Both the position numbers and the translations under genes were made by a program. From NCBI RefSeq assembly GCF_009754945.1, contig NZ_WPIN01000001.1, positions 620,001 to 684,000 of the forward strand: a stretch of DNA of 64,000 nt. Reading direction: 5' to 3'. Position 1 is the stretch's first letter, and each line of letters opens with the position of its first letter. The notes beneath the pieces are model-generated. The model saw only the letters and a program-made list of their open reading frames with translations. It had not been told where the DNA came from and ran no database searches. Of this stretch, positions 26,762 to 34,751 are shown in pieces. Origin of the DNA: Spirosoma arboris (GTDB lineage: Bacteria; Bacteroidota; Bacteroidia; Cytophagales; Spirosomataceae).

Positions 26762-27571
26762 ATGTCAGAGCAACCCATCACCGAACGAGCTACGATGCCC
26801 AAAGGCTATAACCCGGTTCTGGAGCGCAGAACGGTTGAAAATGCCAACAAAAACTTATTGAAGTACTTAAAGCTTGGGCTGACTGTACTCGATGTGGGAT
26901 GTGGTTCAGGGGCGATTACGCGCAGTATTGCCGAAAAAACAGGGCCAACAGGACGTGTGTTGGGTATCGATCCCAGCGAAAATCTGATTCGACAGGCAGA
27001 CCAGAATGTGGGCAATTTGCCGGGTATTTTCTTTCAGCAGGCAGATGTTTATTCATTTGACACGACTGAGCAATTTGACCTGGTTACTTGTGCGCGAACC
27101 TTGCAATGGCTGGCTCAACCTGAAGCCGCTCTTGTCAATATGAAACGGTTTGTTAAACCCGGCGGATACCTGGCCATACTCGACTTCAACCACGAAAAGC
27201 TTTCCTGGACACCCGAACCACCCGCAGCTATGCGAACGTTTTACGACGTGTTTCTCCAATGGCGTCAGGATGCGGGATTCGACAATGCCATTGCCGATCA
27301 CCTGGAGGCAATGATGCACCATATTGGTTTTGAATCGGTAACTGTCGAGCCACAATTTGAGGTATCAAGAAGAGATGATCCGGACTTTTCTGTGACTAGT
27401 CGGTTGTGGGCAGAAGTGGCCGAACTGCGTGGTCCTCAGTTGGTTCAAGCAGGGTATATCACCGAAGATCAGCGCCTTCAAGCTATCGCCGATTATGACA
27501 GCTGGATTGCCACCATTGGGGAGTCGATGACCGTGTATATGCTGGCCATTGAAGCGCAACAGCCAGTTTAA
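26762..27571 (+). CDS. Class I SAM-dependent methyltransferase
   Basis: A 269-residue cytoplasmic methyltransferase. Motif I is VLDVGCGSGAITRSIAEK, the acidic strand-2 end is VLGIDPSENL, and FDLVTCARTLQWL is motif IV/post-I of the UbiE/Methyltransf_11 type. FVKPGGYLAILDFNHE is the motif before the substrate cap. The substrate cannot be told from sequence; similar proteins act on small molecules. It is a single gene, divergent from the conflict operon and convergent with the GH28 gene. No link to the defence genes is visible apart from the shared intergenic region. Confidence 0.88.
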   Translation: MSEQPITERATMPKGYNPVLERRTVENANKNLLKYLKLGLTVLDVGCGSGAITRSIAEKTGPTGRVLGIDPSENLIRQADQNVGNLPGIFFQQADVYSFDTTEQFDLVTCARTLQWLAQPEAALVNMKRFVKPGGYLAILDFNHEKLSWTPEPPAAMRTFYDVFLQWRQDAGFDNAIADHLEAMMHHIGFESVTVEPQFEVSRRDDPDFSVTSRLWAEVAELRGPQLVQAGYITEDQRLQAIADYDSWIATIGESMTVYMLAIEAQQPV

Positions 27572-27607
27572 ATACGAATTGCCATTACCTGATGCCATGT
27601 AGAGAGC

Positions 27608-29239
27608 TTATTTCATCGTCAATACATTAGCCGGAACATCAGCCGTTGTTTCTGCCGTTTTCTTTGCATTCGAGGTATTCGTGTTCAGTAGTTTGATGTC
27701 TTTCGAGCGGTCGCCAGAGATGTACATCAGCAAATCGGTCTTATCCAAATATCGAATGTTGTCGAAAGTTAGATTATGGCTATTCTGAATTTGCATCAAC
27801 GTTTTCGCTGGGCTAATCAGCGTAACGTTTTTCAGTCGAATGTTATCGGCTTCTATGCAAACTAATCCTTTCCGGCTCTGTAGAACCGCATTTTCAATCA
27901 GAATATCTTTCACCGCCATTTCAGGTAAACCTCGTATCATAATACCTGTTTCGGCACCTTTGCAGGTTACATTTCGAATCTGGAATGACCGAAACTGTGG
28001 TGTCGCTTCAGACAGTGGCTGCGCTGGAATAGTCGGTAGCTCATTGCTCTCGCCCTGTTGTGGCACCGGATCTTTAGCAGCATAATACATGTCGAACAGA
28101 ATGGCTTCGCCCGCAATGTCGGTCATATCGATACCATCGACGAAGATATTTTCTACAATGCCACCTCGCCCACGGGCCGTTTTGAAACGCAGACCTACAT
28201 CGGTTCCCATAAACGTACAGTTCGATACGTACAGATTTTTGACCCCGCCCGACATTTCGCTCCCGATCACAAAGCCGCCGTGGGCGTGGTAAACCCGACA
28301 ATTACGAACAATAATATTCTCCGTTGGTACACCCCGTTTGCGACCCTGCTCATCACGTCCCGATTTGATACAAATGCCATCGTCGCCCACATCGAACAAA
28401 CAGTTTTCGACCAACCCATTCCGACACGATTCAAGATCCAGGCCGTCGCCGTTTTGAGCATACCACGGATTTTTAGCCGTGACGTTTCGCAGTGTTATAT
28501 TCTCGCATAGGAGCGGGTGCAGGCACCAGGCGGGAGAGTTCTGGAACGTAACGCCTTCTAGTAAAATCCGTTTGCACCGGGTTAAGCTCAGCATATTTGG
28601 ACGTAGGAAATCTTTAATGTCCTCATAATAAGAATGGTCTTGCCCGGCTTTAACTGTCATCGTAGCACCTTTAAGCGACTGTGCTGATGGATACCACGAA
28701 TCCTGTTTGTCGTTCACAACGCCCCCTGAAGCAACCAGTTTTTTCCATTGATCAGCTGTTAGTTTGCTCTTCTTAACCATCCGCCAGGCGTCTCCGGCCC
28801 CGTCCAGAATACCCTCGCCCGTAATGGCAATGTTTTCCAGATCCGTGCCCGAAATAGGAGCTTGATTTCGAACCGCATCTTCACCTTCCCAGGTCGTATT
28901 CACTAACGGATACGCATCGCGTTGGTTAGTAAACTGAACGAGTGCACCCTTTGCCAAATGGAGATTCACATTGTTTTTAAGCGCAATGGAACCTGTAAGC
29001 CATAATCCGCGCGGGACCAGCACAACGCCACCACCATTGCGATTACACTGCTCAATGGCTTTGGTAAAGGCAGCCGTACTGAGCGTCAACCCGTCGGCTA
29101 CGGCTCCAAACTTACTGATAAGCAGCGTGTCTTTCCGGAACGTTGGCGTGAGAATTTGGGGTAAATCAGTTGAGTTATCAGGAGCTGTGCGGAAAGCAGT
29201 GGCGAGAACAAGTACAACTAAGCCAGATAGTTTTTTCAT
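27608..29239 (-). CDS. Polygalacturonase-like glycoside hydrolase (GH28)
   Basis: A 543-residue secreted beta-helix enzyme that should hydrolyse galacturonan or rhamnogalacturonan. After a short hydrophobic N-terminus (LVVLVLATAFRTAP) come the four GH28 active-site blocks: NGDGLDLES (Asp265), VGDDGICIKSG (Asp286, Asp287), HGGFVIGSEMSGG (His320) and RFKTARGRGG (Arg351, Lys353). The GSEMSGGV text is typical of the exo-acting or rhamnogalacturonan-type bacterial branch. It lies in its own transcription unit with its 5' end facing the esterase cluster. It provides the hydrolytic partner to the pectate lyase at 9281. Confidence 0.93.
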   Translation of the reverse strand: MKKLSGLVVLVLATAFRTAPDNSTDLPQILTPTFRKDTLLISKFGAVADGLTLSTAAFTKAIEQCNRNGGGVVLVPRGLWLTGSIALKNNVNLHLAKGALVQFTNQRDAYPLVNTTWEGEDAVRNQAPISGTDLENIAITGEGILDGAGDAWRMVKKSKLTADQWKKLVASGGVVNDKQDSWYPSAQSLKGATMTVKAGQDHSYYEDIKDFLRPNMLSLTRCKRILLEGVTFQNSPAWCLHPLLCENITLRNVTAKNPWYAQNGDGLDLESCRNGLVENCLFDVGDDGICIKSGRDEQGRKRGVPTENIIVRNCRVYHAHGGFVIGSEMSGGVKNLYVSNCTFMGTDVGLRFKTARGRGGIVENIFVDGIDMTDIAGEAILFDMYYAAKDPVPQQGESNELPTIPAQPLSEATPQFRSFQIRNVTCKGAETGIMIRGLPEMAVKDILIENAVLQSRKGLVCIEADNIRLKNVTLISPAKTLMQIQNSHNLTFDNIRYLDKTDLLMYISGDRSKDIKLLNTNTSNAKKTAETTADVPANVLTMK

Positions 29240-29608
29240 TGGTTATTGGGAGAAAGCAGAACTCAATCCAAGCCAGATGTAGCTAATGGTTAGTTTGTCT
29301 GACACTGATTTTACCCTAAAGTGACCCAAAAATCAGTACTCATTCAAGAACAGATTGCCCTTTTTTTACGCAATCGTTGCCGGGAACGTTGTCAACACAT
29401 AAGCCTGAATAAAAAGGATTTTGTCTGCCGAAGCAATTCTTCTAGATATTAGGTGAATTCTTCCTGTTTCCTGATTCGCTTTTTACGCTAATCCGCACTG
29501 CATTTACGGAGAAACGATACTGATCAAATCTCCAAAACCTGCAAAAAAATCTTCATACACTTATAACCACTACAATTCTTTGCGTACTTTTGACGCAAAG
29601 GAAAAACA
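29240..29608. other. Divergent intergenic region between GH28 and esterase cluster
   Basis: This 369-base stretch has no plausible gene. It must contain the promoters of both GH28 (leftward) and the esterases (rightward). The only clear structure is the dyad with TACTTTTG at 29578-29600. The remaining part, including a T-rich run near 29360, shows nothing I can name. Confidence 0.6.
29578..29600 (+). promoter_or_regulatory. Candidate -7 element inside an 8-bp dyad before the first esterase
   Basis: CTTTGCGT (29578-29585) and ACGCAAAG (29593-29600) flank TACTTTTG (29585-29592), which fits the Bacteroidota -7 consensus TAnnTTTG. The start codon lies 9 bases after the dyad. No TTG is present at the expected -33 distance. 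A repressor binding the dyad would cover the -7 box. This is a weak prediction. Confidence 0.4.
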
Positions 29609-30793
29609 ATGACTACCAACAGAGTCAACTATCTGATTTCGGCCCTTCTGTTGGCCGGAAGTCACTGGACAATGGCCCAACAGGCGCACGTCAACCTGGA
29701 CTGGAATCCACAGAAAAACACGCAGAATCTAGTGTCGTTTGGCGCCAATGTTATTTCCCCCGAAGTTCGTGACGATCATACCGTAACATTTCGACTCAAA
29801 GCGCCCGATGCGAAACAGGTTATGCTAACGGGTGGACCAATGTTGCTGGCTTTAAAAGCAAAAGACCCCATTCCATTTCAAAAGGGTGACGACGGACTTT
29901 GGTCGTTGACAGTTGGCCCGATCAAGCCGGATATTTATGTCTATAAATTCATCATCGACGGCGTACAGGTCGTTGATCCTAACAACACACTGACTGGCTT
30001 CAACGACCAGCCGGGTTATAGTAATCTGGTCGTTCAGGGCGATGGCCCGGCCTATTACGATGCCAAACCTGTGCCGCACGGCGCTGTAACACGACATATT
30101 TACCATTCTGATGTGCTCAATGGCGAACGTGAGATCTACGTTTATACGCCCCCTGGTTATTCGGTGAAAAAGAAATATCCGGTCTTGTATTTAGTGGGCG
30201 GCAGTGGCGAACTGGCGTCCGGCTGGGCACTCGATGGACGAGCCAATTTTATTGCAGATAACCTGATTGCCGAGGGGAAAATGGTACCCATGCTGATTGC
30301 TATGCCTAACAATCAGGTTGTTCATCGGAGTGATCCCGCTCATACCGAGAAAACCTTCCCGCTGTTTGAAGAGGAGTTGAAAAAACAGATTATTCCCTTC
30401 GTAGAAAAGGCTTACAGTACCCGTGCTGATCGTAAAGGCCGTGCGTTGGCTGGCCTCTCGATGGGCGGGCGGCACACGCAGTTAGTAGGCCTTAAGAATC
30501 TCGATTTGTTTAGCTCATTCGGTGTATTGAGCGCTGGCGATTTAGAAACCGAGAAAGTGAGTGCTGCTCTACTGAACGATCCGGCGGCCAATCAGAAAGT
30601 TGACTATTTACTGGTTGGGCAGGGTACCGGCGAAGTAGAGACGATTGGCAAACGGGCAGTGGCGCTACACGAAGCCCTGCAAAAGCACAACGTCAATCAT
30701 GACTATTATGTAGGCGGTGAAGGTGCTCATGACTGGGCAACCTGGCGCCATCTTCTTTATTATAAACTGCTGCCAAACCTCTGGCGGAAGTGA
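29609..30793 (+). CDS. Secreted CE1-like esterase with N-terminal CBM48/E-set domain (1)
   Basis: A 394-residue enterochelin-esterase-like alpha/beta hydrolase. Signal peptide ends near HWTMAQ. Residues of about 45-145 form an immunoglobulin-like E-set/CBM48 domain (VTFRLKAPDAKQVMLTGG, GLWSLTVGPIKPDIYVYKFI). The hydrolase follows, with nucleophile Ser284 in AGLSMGGRHT and the C-terminal His in GAHDWATWRH. Related enzymes remove acetyl or feruloyl groups from plant polysaccharides. It is the first of three tandem esterase genes and probably leads an operon ending at 34557. An oddity: VGGSG replaces the usual LHGGG oxyanion-hole text found in the next copy. Confidence 0.85.
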   Translation: MTTNRVNYLISALLLAGSHWTMAQQAHVNLDWNPQKNTQNLVSFGANVISPEVRDDHTVTFRLKAPDAKQVMLTGGPMLLALKAKDPIPFQKGDDGLWSLTVGPIKPDIYVYKFIIDGVQVVDPNNTLTGFNDQPGYSNLVVQGDGPAYYDAKPVPHGAVTRHIYHSDVLNGEREIYVYTPPGYSVKKKYPVLYLVGGSGELASGWALDGRANFIADNLIAEGKMVPMLIAMPNNQVVHRSDPAHTEKTFPLFEEELKKQIIPFVEKAYSTRADRKGRALAGLSMGGRHTQLVGLKNLDLFSSFGVLSAGDLETEKVSAALLNDPAANQKVDYLLVGQGTGEVETIGKRAVALHEALQKHNVNHDYYVGGEGAHDWATWRHLLYYKLLPNLWRK

Positions 30794-30860
30794 TTGTGAT
30801 GGCGAGAGACCAGAGCCTTACGCTGTCACCATAAATCTTTAAAAACCAATTCTATTCCCT

Positions 30861-32021
30861 ATGAAAACGCCAACCAATACACGCAGCATTTTGCTGGCTC
30901 TTTGCACCACATTTATGTCAATGGGGGCGATGGCCCAAATGGCCCAACGAACACCAACGCCCAACGATACCCTAAAATCACCTAATGTACTGGCCGATAA
31001 GCGGGTAATGATCCAGATTTATGCACCCAAAGCGAGCGAAGTAACGGTAGGGGGAGACTTTCAGTCTACTCCCAAGCCGCTTAGCCTAACAAAAAATGAT
31101 CAGGGTGTATGGTCAGTATTGATTGGACCGCTGAAACCCGATTACTATTCGTACACCTTGATGGTGGATGGCGTGCGGACGATGGATCCCAAGAATCCAG
31201 TGATCAAACAAGGTATCAGCAGTCTGGAAAACATGATGGCTATTACCGGCCCCGAAACCGCTTTTGAGGACAATAAAGCAGTTCCACATGGCGAAGTACG
31301 GGAAGTTTGGTACTCGTCAAATACGCTGGGCATGATGCGCCGGATGCACGTTTACACGCCACCAGGGTATGAAAAAGGAACTACCAAATACCCTGTCTTT
31401 TATCTGCTACACGGTGGGGGAGATGATGATTCTGGCTGGAATACCATCGGTCGGTCTGGGTTTATTCTGGACAATCTGATTGCTGCCGGACAGGCGAAAC
31501 CCATGATCGTAGTGATGCCTAATGGCAGTATGCCACTGCCTCCTCAAACGGGTATGCCTGATGCGAATACGATGAACCGAATGCGGGATTTGTTTGCCAG
31601 CGAATTGCTGAAAGACATAATGCCTACTGTTGAGAAAAGTTACCGGACCTTGACCACCCCCGAAAGTAGGGCTATTGCGGGTCTGTCGATGGGCGGATTT
31701 CAAACCCTGGACGTTACCCTGACGCGCCCTGAGTTATTTAACTATGTGGGTGTATTCAGCTCGGGTTTCTTTGGTGCAACTGCCGATGAAGCCGATACGA
31801 AATATGCAAAAGTGTTGAATGATCCTTCTTTCAACAAGGGCAAGAAGCTGTTCTGGGTAGCCATCGGTAAAGATGATTTTGTGATGGAAGCCAACAAAAA
31901 AACGCTGGCAATGCTCGACAAACACAACATCAAATACCAATATAAAGAGTCATCGGGTGGACATACCTGGGTTAACTGGCGGCAGTATCTCAATGAATAC
32001 ACGCCAATGCTATTTAAGTAG
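30861..32021 (+). CDS. Secreted CE1-like esterase with N-terminal CBM48/E-set domain (2)
   Basis: A 386-residue paralogue of the preceding gene with the same plan: signal peptide ending near MGAMAQ, an E-set domain ([38 protein letters not shown]) and an esterase domain. The oxyanion loop [13 protein letters not shown] is complete, the nucleophile is Ser276 in [10 protein letters not shown], and the catalytic His is in [10 protein letters not shown]. Such proteins act as feruloyl or acetyl-xylan/pectin esterases outside the cytoplasm. It lies 67 bases after copy 1. The shared architecture points to tandem duplication, with divergence in the oxyanion loop. Confidence 0.87.
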   Translation: MKTPTNTRSILLALCTTFMSMGAMAQMAQRTPTPNDTLKSPNVLADKRVMIQIYAPKASEVTVGGDFQSTPKPLSLTKNDQGVWSVLIGPLKPDYYSYTLMVDGVRTMDPKNPVIKQGISSLENMMAITGPETAFEDNKAVPHGEVREVWYSSNTLGMMRRMHVYTPPGYEKGTTKYPVFYLLHGGGDDDSGWNTIGRSGFILDNLIAAGQAKPMIVVMPNGSMPLPPQTGMPDANTMNRMRDLFASELLKDIMPTVEKSYRTLTTPESRAIAGLSMGGFQTLDVTLTRPELFNYVGVFSSGFFGATADEADTKYAKVLNDPSFNKGKKLFWVAIGKDDFVMEANKKTLAMLDKHNIKYQYKESSGGHTWVNWRQYLNEYTPMLFK

Positions 32022-32077
32022 TTAAACAGTTGCTCGTACAGAATCATCATGCTTTCCCAAGTCACCCAAGGGCATGC

Positions 32078-32122
32078 AAAACCCCTCTCCTGTTATAGGA
32101 GAGGGGTTAGGGTGAGGTTTTT
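32078..32122. repeat. Palindromic repeat, family C (solo copy)
   Basis: ACCCCTCTCC-tgttata-GGAGAGGGGT forms a 10-bp hairpin extended by TAGGGTGAGG. It matches the two copies flanking the DUF559 gene at 59401-59900, but no nuclease gene is here. It ends only 4 bases before the start of the third esterase, so it forms that gene's immediate upstream sequence. Confidence 0.88.
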
Positions 32123-32126
32123 ACAG

Positions 32127-33002
32127 ATGAACTCAATTCGACTTTCCCTCTTCTTAATCCTTCTAAGTATATCGGCCTTTTCAGTTGCGGCCAAAGTAGA
32201 TACGCTGGATATTCCGTCTGCGGCTATGCAGAAAAACCTGCGAGCAGGCATCGTTTTACCGAATTCCTATGCCAAAGGCAAGGCCACCTATCCCGTGCTG
32301 TATCTGTTGCACGGCGGGAGTGGGAAGTTCAGCGATTGGCTTAGTAAGACGCCCGATAAAATGCTGTTGCAGAATTTGTCGGATCAATATAACCTGATTA
32401 TAGTAACGCCAGAAGGAGAGCCACTTAGCGGGTATTTAGACAGTCCCGTTCAGAAAGACAACCTCTTTGAAACCTACATCACCAAAGAGGTAATCGAGAA
32501 AATTGATAATACCTACCGGACAATCAAGGACCGAAAAGGGCGGGTGATTACAGGCCTGAGTATGGGTGGTCACGGAGCCTTATACCTGTCGACACGCCAC
32601 CCGGACCTTTACTGCGCTGCTGGCAGTATGAGCGGAGCTTTGGACCTGAGTGCAACACACTGGAAAATTACGCCAGAATTTGCCAAACAGATTGCGCCCC
32701 AATTTGCGCGAATTCTGGGGCCAGTTGGCGCAACACCTGATTTATATGCGTTAAATTCGGTGGTTAATATGTCCGACAAGATGAAAGCCAACGGCTTACC
32801 TTTGATCATTGATTGTGGTGTCGATGATTTTCTGATTGAACCCAACCGTGAACTGCACCGCCGACTGGTCTATAATCAAACACCCCACGATTATACGGAG
32901 CATCCTGGTGGTCATACCTGGGATTATTGGGAAAATTCACTGCCTTATCACATTCTGTTTTTTAGTAAAATTTTGAAAGGGAATGGCTCACTGACGCCTT
33001 AA
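32127..33002 (+). CDS. Secreted esterase, CE1 / esterase D-like (3)
   Basis: A 291-residue alpha/beta hydrolase without the E-set domain of its two neighbours. Signal peptide: ILLSISAFSVAA. The catalytic domain has the oxyanion loop YLLHGGSGKFSDW, nucleophile Ser145 in TGLSMGGHGALY, an Asp in CGVDDFL and a His in PGGHTWDYW. The family includes acetylxylan and feruloyl esterases as well as S-formylglutathione hydrolase; the secretion signal favours polysaccharide deacylation. The ATG at 32127 is chosen, since an upstream frame to 32049 runs through the palindromic repeat. The next gene starts 13 bases downstream. Confidence 0.87.
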   Translation: MNSIRLSLFLILLSISAFSVAAKVDTLDIPSAAMQKNLRAGIVLPNSYAKGKATYPVLYLLHGGSGKFSDWLSKTPDKMLLQNLSDQYNLIIVTPEGEPLSGYLDSPVQKDNLFETYITKEVIEKIDNTYRTIKDRKGRVITGLSMGGHGALYLSTRHPDLYCAAGSMSGALDLSATHWKITPEFAKQIAPQFARILGPVGATPDLYALNSVVNMSDKMKANGLPLIIDCGVDDFLIEPNRELHRRLVYNQTPHDYTEHPGGHTWDYWENSLPYHILFFSKILKGNGSLTP

Positions 33003-33015
33003 TAAATGAGCTCTT

Positions 33016-34557
33016 ATGAAATCACTCATCCTATTTTCCCTCATCCTCATTGCTTTCGCCACCTTCGGGCAGCCAACTATTATTAAAACGGAGAATGGCC
33101 AGGTGGAAGGTGCCTTCAACAAGGCGGGTGATGTTCGAGTCTTTAAGGGCGTTCCTTTTGCGGCTCCGCCCGTCGGAAATTTGCGCTGGAAAGCCCCTCA
33201 ACCCGTTGCGAATTGGGCCGGTGTTCGGAAATGTCAGGCATTTGGACCAAGCCCGATGCAGGCTAAGCCCGCACCATTTATGTACTGGTCGTCGGAGTTC
33301 CTGATTCCTGAATCGCCTATTAGTGAAGATTGTTTGTACCTGAATGTCTGGACCGGGGCGAAGTCGGCTACTGAAAAGCGCCCGGTCATTGTCTTTATTC
33401 CGGGCGGTGGTTTTCGAAGTGGGGGAGGAGCCTGCCCCATTTATGACGGAGAAGCCATGGCAAAAAAAGGTGTTGTCTTCGTCAACATCAATTATCGCCT
33501 TGGCGTTTTCGGCTTCCTGGCCCACCCCGAACTGTCGCAGGAGTCAGGCCATACTGCGTCGGGTAATTACGCGTTGATGGACATGATTGCGGCTCTCAAA
33601 TGGGTTCAGAAAAACATAGCTGCGCTGGGGGGCGATCCTCAAAATGTAACTGTTGCCGGACAGTCGGCGGGTGCATTTGCCGTAAATTTTCTAACCGCGT
33701 CGCCTTTAGCGAAAGGTCTTTTCCAACGAGCTATTGCTGAAAGTGGGGGTAGTTTTGTGGCGAGCCCTATCCGCCCGAAGTTGACTTTGCAGGGGGCTGA
33801 AGAGCAAGGTGTTACATTCGCAAAATCGTTGAATGTTGGTTCTCTGGTCGAATTGCGGGCAAAATCGGCAGATGATATTCTTAAAGCAAATGGTGGCTTA
33901 AGTGCGCCTATTGTCGACGGTTATGTGGTTCCTGAGTCAATTTTTGACATCTACGCTAAGGGCCATCAGAACGACGTTCCGCTCATTGTGGGCTGGAATG
34001 AAGATGATCGCGTTTCGGGCCCTCCTGCCAAAGCGGAGGTTTTTCGAGAGCAGGTAAAAAAACGATTTGGTGATAAGACAGACGATTACCTAAAAGTCTA
34101 TCCTGCGCAAACTGAAGACGAAGCCGCTCAATCGCAGAAAGCAAGTAGTCGGGATGAAGCGTTTGGTATTCAGGATTATACGTGGGCCAAAATGCAGATG
34201 AAAGCCGGAAAGTCTCCGGTTTATGTATATAATTTCAATCGCAAACTGCCTGCTGCTACGCCGGAATCGCAATTTGGCGCGTTTCACTCCGGCGAGATTG
34301 TCTATGCCTATAACAACCTCCATACCCTGCACCGTCCTTGGGAGCCTGTCGATCAGACAATTGCGGATGCGATGTCGTCGTACTGGGTAAACTTTGCCAA
34401 AACAGGCAATCCAAACGGAAAGAATTTACCTAATTGGCCAGCGTACAAACCAGCCGCCGAAAACGTACTCATTCTGGACAAAACAATTCAGAGCCAGCCA
34501 TTGCCCACTAAGCCTCAACTGGCGTTCTGGGAACAGTATTATGGAGTTGGGAAGTAA
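33016..34557 (+). CDS. Type-B carboxylesterase, secreted
   Basis: A 513-residue COesterase-family alpha/beta hydrolase with a signal peptide (LFSLILIAFATFGQ). Family landmarks: GVPFAAPPVGNLRWKAPQP, SEDCLYLNVWTG, the oxyanion loop FIPGGGFRSGGG, GNYALMDMIAALKWVQKNIA, the nucleophile elbow AGQSAGAFAV (Ser217), and FHSGEIVYAY with the catalytic His. The elbow reads GQSAG where most relatives have GESAG, a tolerated variant. The substrate is unknown; para-nitrobenzyl-esterase-like proteins hydrolyse many esters. Only 13 bases separate it from the third esterase, so it probably ends the esterase operon. Confidence 0.9.
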   Translation: MKSLILFSLILIAFATFGQPTIIKTENGQVEGAFNKAGDVRVFKGVPFAAPPVGNLRWKAPQPVANWAGVRKCQAFGPSPMQAKPAPFMYWSSEFLIPESPISEDCLYLNVWTGAKSATEKRPVIVFIPGGGFRSGGGACPIYDGEAMAKKGVVFVNINYRLGVFGFLAHPELSQESGHTASGNYALMDMIAALKWVQKNIAALGGDPQNVTVAGQSAGAFAVNFLTASPLAKGLFQRAIAESGGSFVASPIRPKLTLQGAEEQGVTFAKSLNVGSLVELRAKSADDILKANGGLSAPIVDGYVVPESIFDIYAKGHQNDVPLIVGWNEDDRVSGPPAKAEVFREQVKKRFGDKTDDYLKVYPAQTEDEAAQSQKASSRDEAFGIQDYTWAKMQMKAGKSPVYVYNFNRKLPAATPESQFGAFHSGEIVYAYNNLHTLHRPWEPVDQTIADAMSSYWVNFAKTGNPNGKNLPNWPAYKPAAENVLILDKTIQSQPLPTKPQLAFWEQYYGVGK

Positions 34558-34581
34558 AGACCCTGGACGAAATTCTATCAG

Positions 34582-34719
34582 CCCACAACTTTAGTTGTGG
34601 GAAACAGGAAATCAATAATTGCGTATATAACCGTTTCAACGGTTTTTAACTGGCCGAAACCGTTGAAACGGTTATTACCAGAGATCGAATTTGCCTTGCC
34701 CCACCGTTAAAACGGCGGG
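34582..34719. repeat. Cluster of three hairpins after the esterase operon
   Basis: Three hairpins follow each other: CCCACAACTTTAGTTGTGGG at 34582-34601; a long palindrome around AACCGTTTCAACGGTT and AACCGTTGAAACGGTT (about 34629-34673); and CCACCGTTAAAACGGCGGG (about 34700-34719). The CCGTTTCAACGG unit looks like a dispersed repeat. Together they fill the space before the GH3 gene. Confidence 0.8.
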
Positions 34720-34751
34720 CTAATACAAGATGGATTGATTAGTTAAAACCT

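Noticed and set aside
32049..32126. Upstream start for the third esterase
   Set aside because: The 26 extra residues are encoded by the family C repeat and have no homology-like pattern; the signal peptide begins at 32127.
33031..33525. 164-codon antisense frame within the carboxylesterase gene
   Set aside because: Overlaps conserved type-B esterase motifs on the plus strand; the antisense text has no family pattern.
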